Shown: positions 9,104-17,115, numbered from the stretch's first letter. The stretch is DNA of 46,367 nt from JACNLC01 sp964607375 (GCA_964607375.1 CAZSJY010000006.1:1-46367), one strand, 5' to 3'. Numbers and translations are program-made. Notes: generated by a model not told the origin, from the sequence alone.

Positions 9104-9684
9104 GAAAGCGAATATTGTTAATTTTAACAACCATATTTTTAATTGGTTGTGCAAGTTATGTAACTCAATTTGATTATCTAGTTAAACCACAGATATCCGA
9201 AAAATCTGCACAGAATATGCTAACTTATACTGTCATCGGTGATCCAAATGAAACCGCTGGAGTTGCAATTGGTGTATTGTATTCAGCGTTCTATAAAATG
9301 AAGAGAGAATATCAATTAGAAATGACTCCTCCAAAAGCTAGATGGCCACAACCTCCTGATACTCCAAGAGAGGAATGGGTTGGCATTTTCGGGTTAGAAA
9401 TTCCTGAATCTCTAACAACTCTTCCACAGAAAATTTCCCAAAAATATCCACAACTCAAAATTGAAACTTGGAATTACGGCACAATTGCAGAAATAATACA
9501 CATCGGATCGTATGCAACCGAACATTCCACAGTTAAAAAACTCATCAATTATATTTCTGAAAGTGGTTATCAAATTGTTGGTGGGCACGAAGAAGAATAT
9601 CTAAAAGGTCCTGGTATGTTCTTCAAGGGGAACCAAAACAAATATAGAACTATTATACGATTCCCAGTAGAGAAAAAAAAGTAA
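9100..9684 (+). CDS. Lipoprotein with GyrI-like (AraC effector-binding type) domain
   Basis: The 194-residue product begins with a lipoprotein signal, 'LILTTIFLIGC', with Cys17 as the probable lipidation site. The second half (from ~105) resembles GyrI-like/SOUL-type small-molecule binding domains: 'YPQLKIETWNYGTIAEIIHIGSY', then 'LINYISESGYQIVGGHEEEYL'. The family's 'HiGpY' and 'G.heE.Yl' positions are kept. GyrI-like domains usually bind small hydrophobic ligands in the cytosol, so a lipid-anchored exported form is unusual. The start overlaps the previous stop by four bases. Role unknown; ligand binding at the cell envelope is inference. Confidence 0.6.
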   Translation: MRKRILLILTTIFLIGCASYVTQFDYLVKPQISEKSAQNMLTYTVIGDPNETAGVAIGVLYSAFYKMKREYQLEMTPPKARWPQPPDTPREEWVGIFGLEIPESLTTLPQKISQKYPQLKIETWNYGTIAEIIHIGSYATEHSTVKKLINYISESGYQIVGGHEEEYLKGPGMFFKGNQNKYRTIIRFPVEKKK

Positions 9685-9720
9685 AAAGCATTAAATTGAA
9701 AGTTTGTAAAGGGTAAATCA

Positions 9721-10284
9721 ATGAGTCAAGGAGAAGATCACAAACATCGCGTTTGCACTTATGCTGAAGCCAAACAAGCTATAGAATCAAACAAAAAAAT
9801 TTATCTTAATGACTGTTTTTGCAGAAAACCAGCAAAAGAAGGCAAAACTTCCTATGAATATTGCGGACACAATATCGAAACCTGTATGGGATTTACAAAA
9901 CCAAAACCTACTGACGAATTTCAATATGAGTATCGACAAATATCTCAAACTGAAGCGTTGAAGATTTACGAGAACTGGAAAGCTCAAGTAAATCTATTTC
10001 GGTTTATGGAAGACGAAAGTTGGATTTGTTTCTGCTGCGAATGTGGATGTGGATTTTTCCGTAATGAAGAAGGAAACAAAGTCGAAGATACTTGTGAAAA
10101 AGGTACATACATTGAGAAAACCGATTTGGAATTGTGTAATTTGTGTGATCTCTGTATAGATGCTTGTGTATATGATGCTCGTTCAATTGATGATGAAATG
10201 GTAGTAGATTCGAATAAATGCTATGGCTGTTCTGCTTGCGAATATGTCTGCCCAGAAGATGCTGTCGAAATGGTTAAGAGATAA
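9721..10284 (+). CDS. Cysteine-rich ferredoxin-like protein with two [4Fe-4S] motifs
   Basis: The 187-residue soluble protein has 19 cysteines. The C-terminal third is a bacterial 2x[4Fe-4S] ferredoxin domain: C139, C142, C145, C149 and C167, C170, C173, C177-Pro. Upstream lie C12, 'CFCR' (32-35), C48 and C55, then a dense 'CFCCECGCG' at 103-111 and C125. This 'CxCR ... CGH ... CM ... CxCC' layout is known from uncharacterised 4Fe-4S binding proteins of anaerobes and FCB bacteria; the N-terminal cysteines may bind another cluster or metal. It begins 36 bases after the lipoprotein gene and ends 172 bases before a strong terminator. Electron transfer is the expected role; the partner is not visible. 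Confidence 0.75.
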   Translation: MSQGEDHKHRVCTYAEAKQAIESNKKIYLNDCFCRKPAKEGKTSYEYCGHNIETCMGFTKPKPTDEFQYEYRQISQTEALKIYENWKAQVNLFRFMEDESWICFCCECGCGFFRNEEGNKVEDTCEKGTYIEKTDLELCNLCDLCIDACVYDARSIDDEMVVDSNKCYGCSACEYVCPEDAVEMVKR

Positions 10285-10456
10285 AACTAGTGCAGGATTG
10301 TTTGAAACATCGAAGTTGAAGAAGAGGTTTATGATGGTGCCGGGATTTATTTCTATGGACCAAGACCAAGCATGGTGAATAAAAAAACAAGAGTGTGAAA
10401 GTTTGATCAATGTAAAATTAGTGTTAACTACACTCAAAGTAAATTTGATATGTAAC

Positions 10457-10486
10457 AAAAAGCTGTTCAGTAATGAACAGCTTTTT
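10457..10486. terminator. Bidirectional intrinsic terminator between converging genes
   Basis: An 8-bp perfect stem GCTGTTCA/TGAACAGC encloses a GTAA loop. AAAAA precedes the stem and TTTTT follows it, so it has a U-tract on either strand. It lies between the + strand ferredoxin-like gene and the - strand rplI gene, and can end transcription from both sides. Confidence 0.9.
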
Positions 10487-10513
10487 CTCTATCAATAAGC
10501 TAAAATTATCAAC

Positions 10514-10960
10514 TTATTTTTCTGCAGCAATTTTTACTTTGATTCGGCCAGTCAATCCTTTACCCACCTTTATATCTACAAAGTGGTTTCCAACATGTTT
10601 TAGTGGATCATGTAGGTCGATTTCTTTTTTGTCAATCTGGTACCCTTTAGAAGTAATTGCATCAGCAATCATCTGTGAAGTTACTGAACCAAATAATTTC
10701 TCTTCTTCACCAGCTTTCAAAGCAAACTTAAGAGTGAGTTTGTTCAATTGTTTTACAAGAGATTCCAGATTTTCTCGAGCTTTAGCCTCTTTGACCTCTG
10801 TTTGTTCGATATTTTTCTGGACAGCTACAATAGTTTTTTTAGTAGCCTCCATTGCCATTTCTCTTGGAATTAAATAATTCCGAGCATATCCATCCTTTAC
10901 AGTTATTATTTCTCCTGCATTGCCCAAAGTTTCAATTGTTTGAGTTAAAATTATTTTCAT
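10514..10960 (-). CDS. rplI: Ribosomal protein bL9
   Basis: The 148-residue length is typical of bL9. The N-terminal domain starts 'MKIILTQTIETLGNAGEIITVKDGYARNYLIP', the hallmark rRNA-binding region. A long central helix (~40-75) and the C-terminal domain with 'KLFGSVTSQMIADAI' follow. It binds 23S rRNA near the L1 stalk of the large subunit. The start has a good SD (AAGGAG), and the gene follows rpsR by 12 bases. It is the last gene of the ispE-to-rplI run and is followed directly by the terminator at 10457-10486. Confidence 0.97.
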   Translation of the reverse strand: MKIILTQTIETLGNAGEIITVKDGYARNYLIPREMAMEATKKTIVAVQKNIEQTEVKEAKARENLESLVKQLNKLTLKFALKAGEEEKLFGSVTSQMIADAITSKGYQIDKKEIDLHDPLKHVGNHFVDIKVGKGLTGRIKVKIAAEK

Positions 10961-10972
10961 TATATCAGCTCC

Positions 10973-11203
10973 TTAAGATTCTCTCAAATCATTTGAATAA
11001 GACAGTAATGCAATATTACGTGCTCTCTTAATAGCACGAGTAACCTGTCTTTGGTGTTTAGAACAAACTCCAGTAACAAATCCAGGAATGATTTTACCTT
11101 GTTCAGTAATAAATTTTCTTAAAGTTTTGTATTCCTTATAGTCAATTTTTACTTCAGGATTTTCGCAGAATGTGCAGACTTTTCTTGTATTGATAAATGC
11201 CAT
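10973..11203 (-). CDS. rpsR: Ribosomal protein bS18, zinc-ribbon-like form
   Basis: The 76-residue protein has the bS18 core 'DYKEYKTLRKFITEQGKIIPG' and 'RQVTRAIKRARNIALLSY'. It keeps 'CTFC' at 10-13 and 'CSKH' further on, the four-ligand (C+) form that may bind zinc and that many bacteria have lost. bS18 pairs with bS6 on the platform of the small subunit. It sits directly after rpsF, as in most bacteria. The usual ssb gene between rpsF and rpsR is absent here. Confidence 0.97.
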   Translation of the reverse strand: MAFINTRKVCTFCENPEVKIDYKEYKTLRKFITEQGKIIPGFVTGVCSKHQRQVTRAIKRARNIALLSYSNDLRES

Positions 11204-11218
11204 GTAGAATTCCCCTTT

Positions 11219-11761
11219 CTATTCTTTGTCTTCTTGGACAAGTGGTTCTGATTTGGTAGATTCTTCCTTATTGTCACCTTCAACTGATTTCACCTGTCCT
11301 GGGGTTGCGGGTTCAGATTTAGGGTCAGTTGTTGTAGCAAGTGGTTCAGATGTATCCGAAGACTGATCTTTTTGTAATTCTGTAGCACCCTTTTCATCCA
11401 TTTCAGAATTGGTGGTAACCTTAGATCGTCCTTCGATTTGAGAATCTAAATCTTCTTTCTGTTCATGTATCCCGCTCTCATCAATTCTTAGTGTCATATA
11501 CGCTAAAATATTTGTATCGTGTTCTAAGTCCACATTAAAGTCATTGAATTTGATTTTTTCACCAGTGTACTGGAAAAGCGTGAAAGTGCCATATTTCTGT
11601 TTTTCAACATAATACGCTAATCGTTTTTTACCCCAAACTTCAGTAGTAATAACATCACCACCATATTTTTGGATGTTATCCTGTACATTAACCACATTAT
11701 CTTTCAGATGCCCTTTTTCTAGAGCAGGATGAACGATAACCATTGTTTCGTAATATTTCAT
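11219..11761 (-). CDS. rpsF: Ribosomal protein bS6 with long acidic C-terminal tail
   Basis: Residues ~1-98 are a normal bS6 ('MKYYETMVIVHPAL', 'GGDVITTEVWGKKRLAYYVEKQKYGTF' in segments, 'NILAYMTLRID'). The protein is 180 residues long against the usual 95-135. The extra ~75 residues are low-complexity, rich in Glu, Asp, Ser, Thr and Pro, and end in 'VQEDKE'. bS6 binds 16S rRNA together with bS18. The SD AAGAGGA precedes the ATG. The gene lies 13 bases after hppA, so they are probably co-transcribed. The tail's role is unknown; in E. coli the bS6 tail is extended by RimK-added glutamates, a possible parallel. Confidence 0.95.
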   Translation of the reverse strand: MKYYETMVIVHPALEKGHLKDNVVNVQDNIQKYGGDVITTEVWGKKRLAYYVEKQKYGTFTLFQYTGEKIKFNDFNVDLEHDTNILAYMTLRIDESGIHEQKEDLDSQIEGRSKVTTNSEMDEKGATELQKDQSSDTSEPLATTTDPKSEPATPGQVKSVEGDNKEESTKSEPLVQEDKE

Positions 11762-11774
11762 TTGTGTTTTCCTC

Positions 11775-13940
11775 TTAAAAAATTATTTTTGCAATCATCG
11801 GTGCAATAACCAATGAAACAACTGACATTAATTTAATTAATATATTGAGTGATGGACCTGATGTATCCTTAAATGGATCTCCAACTGTGTCACCAACAAC
11901 GGCGGCTTTATGTGGCTCAGAACCTTTGCCGTAATTTTCACCATCAACCTCGACACCTTCTTCAATCATCTTTTTTGCATTGTCCCAAGCACCACCAGCA
12001 TTAGACTGGAATATTGCCATTAAAACACCGCTTACTGTTACTCCTGCTAATAATCCACCAAGAGTTTCAGCTCCAAAAATGAAGCCAACAGCAACAGGGG
12101 TTAATATAGCCAATAAGCCAGGTGTAACCATTTCTTTAATAGCTGATTGTGTTGAAATTTCAACACATTTACCGTATTCAGCTTTTCCATCTCCATCTTC
12201 AAATATTTTTCTGTCTTCGGCAGACATTTCTTCTCCATCACCATACTTTTTCATTACCGCTAATGCTGCAGTCAATTCAGGTATATTTTTAAACTGGCGA
12301 CGAACTTCTTCGATCATAGCCATTGCAGCACGACCGACTGCATTCATCGCTATAGATGAAAATACAAACGGTAACATTGCACCAACAAAAAGTCCAGCCA
12401 TAACATTGGCATCAGTAATTGTGATGTTCATTGCTTCGCCACGAAGGGTTTCAATAGTTGTTCTAAAGGCGGCAAATAATGCTAGTGCCGTTAGTGCCGC
12501 AGAACCAATCGCAAACCCTTTGCCAATCGCAGCTGTAGTGTTTCCAACAGCATCGAGTTTATCGGTTCGTTCACGGACTTCTTTGGGAAGTTCAGCCATT
12601 TCAGCAATTCCTCCTGCATTATCAGAAATCGGACCGTAAGCATCAACAGCAAGTTGAATACCGGTATTTGCCAACATTCCTAGTGCAGCCATTGCAATAC
12701 CGTATAAACCAGCAAAATGATATGCTCCCATAATACTTGTAGCAATTATCAAAATTGGCATTGCTGTAGATTGCATACCGACGCCTAATCCTGCAATAAG
12801 ATTTGTTGCCGCACCGGTTAACGATTGTCTTACAATAGAGTTAGTTGGAGATTTATCTGTTCCTGTATAATGCTCAGTAATCATTCCAATACCCAAACCT
12901 GCAGCCAACCCGATAACAGTCGCCCAAAATACGCCAAGTGCTGTAAAAGTGTTTCCACCCAATGTAAAACTATTTGGAAGTAGATGTGTAATTAAAAAAT
13001 ACATCGCAACAACCATTAATGCAGATGAACCAAATTCACCAATATTTAGTGCTTTTTGCGGACTTCCGCCCTCCTTAACAGAAACCATAAAAGTCCCGAT
13101 AATCGAAACGATAATTCCTGTTCCTGCAATGATTAGAGGTAATGTTACAAATGATAGATTGAAATTGCCAGCAACTAAAATGCTTGCTCCTAAAACCATT
13201 GAACCAATAATTGAGCCAACATAAGACTCAAATAAATCAGCACCCATACCGGCAACATCACCGACATTGTCGCCTACATTGTCGGCTATAGTCGCAGGAT
13301 TGAGTGGGTGGTCTTCAGGAATACCCGCTTCAACTTTACCAACTAAATCAGCACCAACATCTGCGGCTTTTGTGTAAATTCCACCGCCAACCCGCGCAAA
13401 CAATGCAATTGAGGATGCCCCTAAAGAAAACCCAGAAAGGATATTCAATACTTTTAACATACCATCTTGATCAGTTCCAAATTGATGTGAGTAAATTGAA
13501 AATAACGAACCCAACCCAATAACACCAAGCCCAACAACCGATAATCCCATTACTGACCCACCAGTAAAAGCAACATTTAGTGCTGATGCTAATCCTGTTC
13601 GTGCGGCGTGTGTAGTTCTGTTATTAGACTTTGTAGCAACTCTCATTCCAAGGAAACCAGCAACACCACTTGCCAAAGCACCAACAACAAAAGACACCGA
13701 TACTAATTGGGTATTTCTCGATATATTGCCAACAAACAGCAATATTGCAACAGCAATTACAAAAATCGATAGGATTTTGTATTCTGCTTTTAAAAACGCC
13801 ATAGCGCCATCAGCAATATGTTTGCCAATTTTTTCCATTTTTTCAGTACCTTGGTCTTGTTTGTTTATCCAGTTAGTTTTCCAAAATGCGTAAAGCATTG
13901 CAATAAAACCAGCAACAATCACATAATAAATACTACTCAT
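11775..13940 (-). CDS. hppA: Membrane-bound ion-pumping pyrophosphatase, K+-dependent type
   Basis: The 721-residue polytopic protein has the conserved membrane pyrophosphatase blocks: 'DVGADLVGKVEAGIPEDHP', 'ATIADNVGDNVGDVAGMGAD', and near the C-terminus 'AAVVGDTVGDPFKDTSGPS'. It hydrolyses cytosolic PPi and pumps Na+ and/or H+ across the inner membrane. At the diagnostic site the sequence reads 'GNTTAAIGKGFAIGSA' (Ala near residue 470), the pattern of K+-dependent enzymes; K+-independent ones have Lys there. K+-dependent members include the Na+ pumps, so Na+ transport is possible but not shown. The ATG overlaps the pth stop by eight bases, and its SD lies in the pth end. It is placed among PPi-producing and translation genes. 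Confidence 0.95.
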   Translation of the reverse strand: MSSIYYVIVAGFIAMLYAFWKTNWINKQDQGTEKMEKIGKHIADGAMAFLKAEYKILSIFVIAVAILLFVGNISRNTQLVSVSFVVGALASGVAGFLGMRVATKSNNRTTHAARTGLASALNVAFTGGSVMGLSVVGLGVIGLGSLFSIYSHQFGTDQDGMLKVLNILSGFSLGASSIALFARVGGGIYTKAADVGADLVGKVEAGIPEDHPLNPATIADNVGDNVGDVAGMGADLFESYVGSIIGSMVLGASILVAGNFNLSFVTLPLIIAGTGIIVSIIGTFMVSVKEGGSPQKALNIGEFGSSALMVVAMYFLITHLLPNSFTLGGNTFTALGVFWATVIGLAAGLGIGMITEHYTGTDKSPTNSIVRQSLTGAATNLIAGLGVGMQSTAMPILIIATSIMGAYHFAGLYGIAMAALGMLANTGIQLAVDAYGPISDNAGGIAEMAELPKEVRERTDKLDAVGNTTAAIGKGFAIGSAALTALALFAAFRTTIETLRGEAMNITITDANVMAGLFVGAMLPFVFSSIAMNAVGRAAMAMIEEVRRQFKNIPELTAALAVMKKYGDGEEMSAEDRKIFEDGDGKAEYGKCVEISTQSAIKEMVTPGLLAILTPVAVGFIFGAETLGGLLAGVTVSGVLMAIFQSNAGGAWDNAKKMIEEGVEVDGENYGKGSEPHKAAVVGDTVGDPFKDTSGPSLNILIKLMSVVSLVIAPMIAKIIF

Positions 13941-14499
13941 TATTCCTCTTTCCGTTATTAAACTTGTTCATTGTCTCATCAAGAGAATGAGACAAATAGT
14001 AATCAATACTCTCTGCGGAACTTATAACAACTTCTTCCACCTGTTCCCTGTGTTTTTTACTAATTGGCTTTAAAACATAGTGTTCAGCAGGTCGCATATT
14101 TTCGTCAGTTGCAATCCCTAATCTCAATCTTTTGAAACTATCATCAGCTAAGTGATATAAGACAGATTCAACACCCTTATGTCCACCACTTCCACCTTCT
14201 GAACGATAACGAATTGTTCCAAGAGGTAAATCAATTTCGTCATAAACCAAGAGAATATCTTTTGGTTCAATGTTGAAATATCTACACGCTTCTTTAACAG
14301 CAATGCCGCTATTGTTCATATAGGTAGTTGGCTTCATTATCATAAAATTGTTGGTTTTACAGAACAGGTATTCACCTTTTCCGGCTTTAAATTGGAGACT
14401 TTTATTCTCTGCAAAACAGTCAACAACCCAAAATCCGAAATTGTGCTTGGTGTCTGCATATTTATTTCCAGGATTTCCTAGTCCAACAATCAACAACAT
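13933..14499 (-). CDS. pth: Peptidyl-tRNA hydrolase
   Basis: At 188 residues this is the normal size for bacterial Pth. It has 'GLGNPGNKYADTKHNFGF' with the catalytic His and Asn, 'KPTTYMNNSG', and 'LLVYDEIDLPLGTIR' with the catalytic Asp, followed by 'GGSGGHKGV'. It frees tRNA from peptides dropped by stalled ribosomes. The start overlaps the rplY stop by one base (TAATG). The ispE-prs-rplY-pth order is widespread in bacteria and supports every call in the group. Confidence 0.97.
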   Translation of the reverse strand: MLLIVGLGNPGNKYADTKHNFGFWVVDCFAENKSLQFKAGKGEYLFCKTNNFMIMKPTTYMNNSGIAVKEACRYFNIEPKDILLVYDEIDLPLGTIRYRSEGGSGGHKGVESVLYHLADDSFKRLRLGIATDENMRPAEHYVLKPISKKHREQVEEVVISSAESIDYYLSHSLDETMNKFNNGKRNNE

Positions 14500-15194
14500 T
14501 ATTCTTTAGAAGATTCTGCATCTTTCTTTTCTTGACCTTCAGCACCTTCTCCAACATCTTCTCCTGAAACTTCATCACCTTCAACATCTTCAAATTCAAC
14601 GCCTTCTTCTTCAGGTACTACAGTTTCAAGATCTGCATCACTAATTCCGTGAGTTACAGATACAATAACTGAATCTGGATTAGTTGCAAGTTCAACATCA
14701 TCAGATAATACAACATCGCTTGCGTGCAAACTATCCCCAAGTCTTAATTCAGTAATATCCAATTCTACAAAATCAGGAATGTTGGAAGGAAGACATTTGA
14801 TGTCTAGTTCCATTAATGGCTGAGTAATTTTTCCACCATCTTCTTTTTCTCCAAGACAATCCCCAATTAAATGAATCGGAACCTTAATTTGAATAAGCTC
14901 ATCCATTCTTACGCCGTATAAATCCAAATGAAGAACTTCATCTGTAACAGGATGATATTGAACATCCTTAAACACAACATTTCTCATTTTTTCCCCTACC
15001 TCTACTTTATACAGGTGAGCATCAGATTTGAACGCATTCAGTAGTTCTTTTGTCTCTATATAAAAAGGAATACTTTCTTTTGAATCGTGTGAATAATAGA
15101 CTCCTGGGATTTTGCCTTCAGATCGTAATTTTCTCACATCTCGTTTACCCAATTCTTTTCGTTTATGAGCTTCTAGTGTGTATTCTTGTGCCAT
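14499..15194 (-). CDS. rplY: Ribosomal protein bL25, CTC-type two-domain form
   Basis: The 231-residue protein starts 'YTLEAHKRKELGKRDVRKLRSEGKIPGVYY', the bL25 5S-rRNA binding domain, and continues with the TL5/CTC beta domain ('VPIHLIGDCLGEKEDGG', 'LDIKCLPSNIPDFVELDI'). The last ~45 residues are very acidic ('EEEGVEFEDVEGDEVSGED'), which is common in CTC forms. It binds 5S rRNA in the central protuberance. It lies between prs and pth in the conserved order. Confidence 0.95.
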   Translation of the reverse strand: MAQEYTLEAHKRKELGKRDVRKLRSEGKIPGVYYSHDSKESIPFYIETKELLNAFKSDAHLYKVEVGEKMRNVVFKDVQYHPVTDEVLHLDLYGVRMDELIQIKVPIHLIGDCLGEKEDGGKITQPLMELDIKCLPSNIPDFVELDITELRLGDSLHASDVVLSDDVELATNPDSVIVSVTHGISDADLETVVPEEEGVEFEDVEGDEVSGEDVGEGAEGQEKKDAESSKE

Positions 15195-15218
15195 AATTTC
15201 TCCTCTATATCAATAAAA

Positions 15219-16151
15219 TTAAAATTTAAACATTGAACTTAATGACTGCCCAGTACTTACTCTTCGGATAGATTCCCCAAAAACATTAGCAACAGAAACA
15301 ATCTCAATTTTACTTATTTTCTTTTTTGACGGTATTTTTATAGTATCACAAAGTACAACCGTATTAATTGGTGATTTATCCAACCTTTCAATAGCTTTAC
15401 CTGATAAAACAGGGTGTGTAGCAACACAGGTTACATCTACAGCTCCGTGATCTATTGCAGTTTGCGCTGCATTGCAAATAGTTCCAGCGGTATCAATCAT
15501 ATCATCGATAATTAGAACATGCTTATTTTCTAAGTCACCAATAAGATTTGCAACTTCTGCTTGATTAGGCTTTGGACGACGCTTGTCAATTAACGCAAAC
15601 CCCACCTGTAATTTTTTTGCATAGGATTGACTCATTTTGGCACTTCCCATATCCGGAGCTAAAACAACACCAGTATCATCATTTAATCCTAAGTCTTTTA
15701 ATCTGTCTAATAATGCAATTCTTGAATACAAGTGATCAAATGGTACATTGGCAAAACCTTGAATTTGTGCGGAATGTAGATCCATACAGATAATTCTATT
15801 TGCTCCGACTGTTGAAATCATATCCAAAATCATTCTTGCAGAAACCGGCACCCTAGGTCGATCTTTTCTATCTTGACGGCCATAACCAAAATACGGAATT
15901 ACAGCTACAATACTTCTTGCAGATGCTCTTCGTGCAGCATCCATCATTATTAGTAATTCAAGTATATTATCTCCAGGAGGGTTTGTAGATTGAATAATGA
16001 ATACATCTTCGTTTCTGATATTTTCTTCGTATGCAATACGAATTTCACCATCACTGAAATTTCTGATGTTAATTTTGCCTAACTCGATACCGAGATAATC
16101 TGCAATACCTTCCGCTAGCTTAGGATTAGATCTTCCGCTGAATATTTTCAT
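15219..16151 (-). CDS. prs: Ribose-phosphate pyrophosphokinase (PRPP synthetase)
   Basis: This is a class I PRPP synthetase that makes PRPP from ribose 5-phosphate and ATP for nucleotide, His and Trp synthesis. It carries 'MKIFSGRSNPKLAEGIADYLG', 'NENVFIIQST'-like 'NEDVFIIQSTNPPGDN', 'DLHSAQIQGFA', and the PRPP-binding loop 'VLIIDDMIDTAGTI'. I use the ATG at 16151 (310 residues, the family length). A longer frame to 16187 exists, but its extra 12 codons lie inside the tRNA-Gln gene. Only four bases (CATT) separate the tRNA 3' end from this ATG and there is no Shine-Dalgarno outside the tRNA, so translation initiation is unusual. Confidence 0.95.
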   Translation of the reverse strand: MKIFSGRSNPKLAEGIADYLGIELGKINIRNFSDGEIRIAYEENIRNEDVFIIQSTNPPGDNILELLIMMDAARRASARSIVAVIPYFGYGRQDRKDRPRVPVSARMILDMISTVGANRIICMDLHSAQIQGFANVPFDHLYSRIALLDRLKDLGLNDDTGVVLAPDMGSAKMSQSYAKKLQVGFALIDKRRPKPNQAEVANLIGDLENKHVLIIDDMIDTAGTICNAAQTAIDHGAVDVTCVATHPVLSGKAIERLDKSPINTVVLCDTIKIPSKKKISKIEIVSVANVFGESIRRVSTGQSLSSMFKF

Positions 16152-16155
16152 AATG

Positions 16156-16226
16156 CTCGGGGATAGGGAGTCGAACCCCAATCCCATGGACCAAAACCAT
16201 GTGTCCTACCATTGAACGATCCCCGA
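16156..16226 (-). tRNA. tRNA-Gln (anticodon UUG)
   Basis: Read on the - strand, a 71-base cloverleaf forms. The 7-bp acceptor is TCGGGGA/TCCCCGA with discriminator G (16156). The D-arm GTTC/GGAC has loop AATGGTA. The anticodon stem CATGG/CCATG has loop TTTTGGT, which places TTG at positions 34-36. The T-arm has loop TTCGACT. U1-A72 and G73 agree with bacterial tRNA-Gln identity. CCA is not encoded (G is followed by CA then TT). It sits 13 bases after ispE and 4 bases before prs, so it must be cut out of a shared transcript. Confidence 0.95.
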
Positions 16227-16239
16227 TTAGATAAATTAT

Positions 16240-17115
16240 TTACTGCATACTATTTTTAATAGTTGTAAGAATTGAAAAATACGAAGAATTAATAGAAGAT
16301 TGGCATTGCTGAGCTAAAATGTAGTCTTGAAAAACGCCAAAAACGGCGGAGCCAGATCCTGACAAACTAGAATATATCGCACCACTTTCTATCAGATGAC
16401 TCTTGGTTTTTTCAATTTCAGTAAATTTTTCAAAAATCATTGGCTCGAAATCGTTTTTTAATCCAGTTAAATCTTTTTTGGTTAATTCCGAGCCAGTAAT
16501 ATTACGATTATTCCATTTATCCGACAAATACTTTTTATAATATTGATAAGCATCAGCTGTAGTACAATGAATAGGAGGAACAACTACAACAATATACCAA
16601 GTTTCTGAAAATTTCAATAACTGTAACTTCTCACCGATTCCCTGTCCGCGCTGGACCCCACCTTTTATAAAAAACGGTACATCAGCACCAAGTTGAGCAC
16701 CTAATGTTTGAAGTTTCTCATCGGAATAACCTAATTCCCACAATTGATTGAGAGCCTTTAAGGTTGTTGCTGCATTACTCGAACCACCACCAAGCCCACC
16801 ACCCATTGGAATTCGTTTGGTTAACTCGACCTTATATTCAGTTGGGACACCACCTACTGTACATCGTAATAATTGATATGCTTTTGTGATAAGGTTGGAA
16901 TCATCAACGGGGAGCTTAGTACTAAGTTCTGGGTACTCGGAGTTTGGTACTTCGCTCGTAAATCGTAATTCGTAACCAGAAGTCGAAGGTGAAAACTCTA
17001 AAATGTCTCCCCATTCAAGTTCTGCAAAAACAGTATCGAGATTGTGATAACAATCATCTCTCCTGTTGAGAATTTTTAAACCGATATTTATTTTTGCATT
17101 AGAATAATATATCAT
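16240..17115 (-). CDS. ispE: 4-diphosphocytidyl-2-C-methyl-D-erythritol kinase
   Basis: The 291-residue GHMP kinase starts 'YYSNAKINIGLKILNRRDDCYHNLDTVF', which is the IspE N-terminal block. The ATP loop 'PMGGGLGGGSSNAATTL' follows near residue 105, and 'SLSGSGSAVFGVF' near the C-terminus. It phosphorylates CDP-methylerythritol, the fourth step of the MEP isoprenoid pathway. ispF, the next enzyme, is on the same strand 3.4 kb upstream. It precedes tRNA-Gln and prs, the usual ispE-prs linkage. Confidence 0.96.
   Translation of the reverse strand: MIYYSNAKINIGLKILNRRDDCYHNLDTVFAELEWGDILEFSPSTSGYELRFTSEVPNSEYPELSTKLPVDDSNLITKAYQLLRCTVGGVPTEYKVELTKRIPMGGGLGGGSSNAATTLKALNQLWELGYSDEKLQTLGAQLGADVPFFIKGGVQRGQGIGEKLQLLKFSETWYIVVVVPPIHCTTADAYQYYKKYLSDKWNNRNITGSELTKKDLTGLKNDFEPMIFEKFTEIEKTKSHLIESGAIYSSLSGSGSAVFGVFQDYILAQQCQSSINSSYFSILTTIKNSMQ

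Noticed and set aside
10473..10877. 134-codon open frame on the + strand over rplI
   Set aside because: It is the reverse frame of a certain ribosomal protein gene, with no SD and no family-like sequence.
11980..12639. 219-codon + strand open frame within hppA
   Set aside because: It is antisense to the conserved pyrophosphatase core and reflects the codon bias of hppA, not a gene.
16152..16187. Longer N-terminus for prs from an upstream ATG
   Set aside because: The extra codons fall inside the tRNA-Gln gene and add residues not found in PRPP synthetases.
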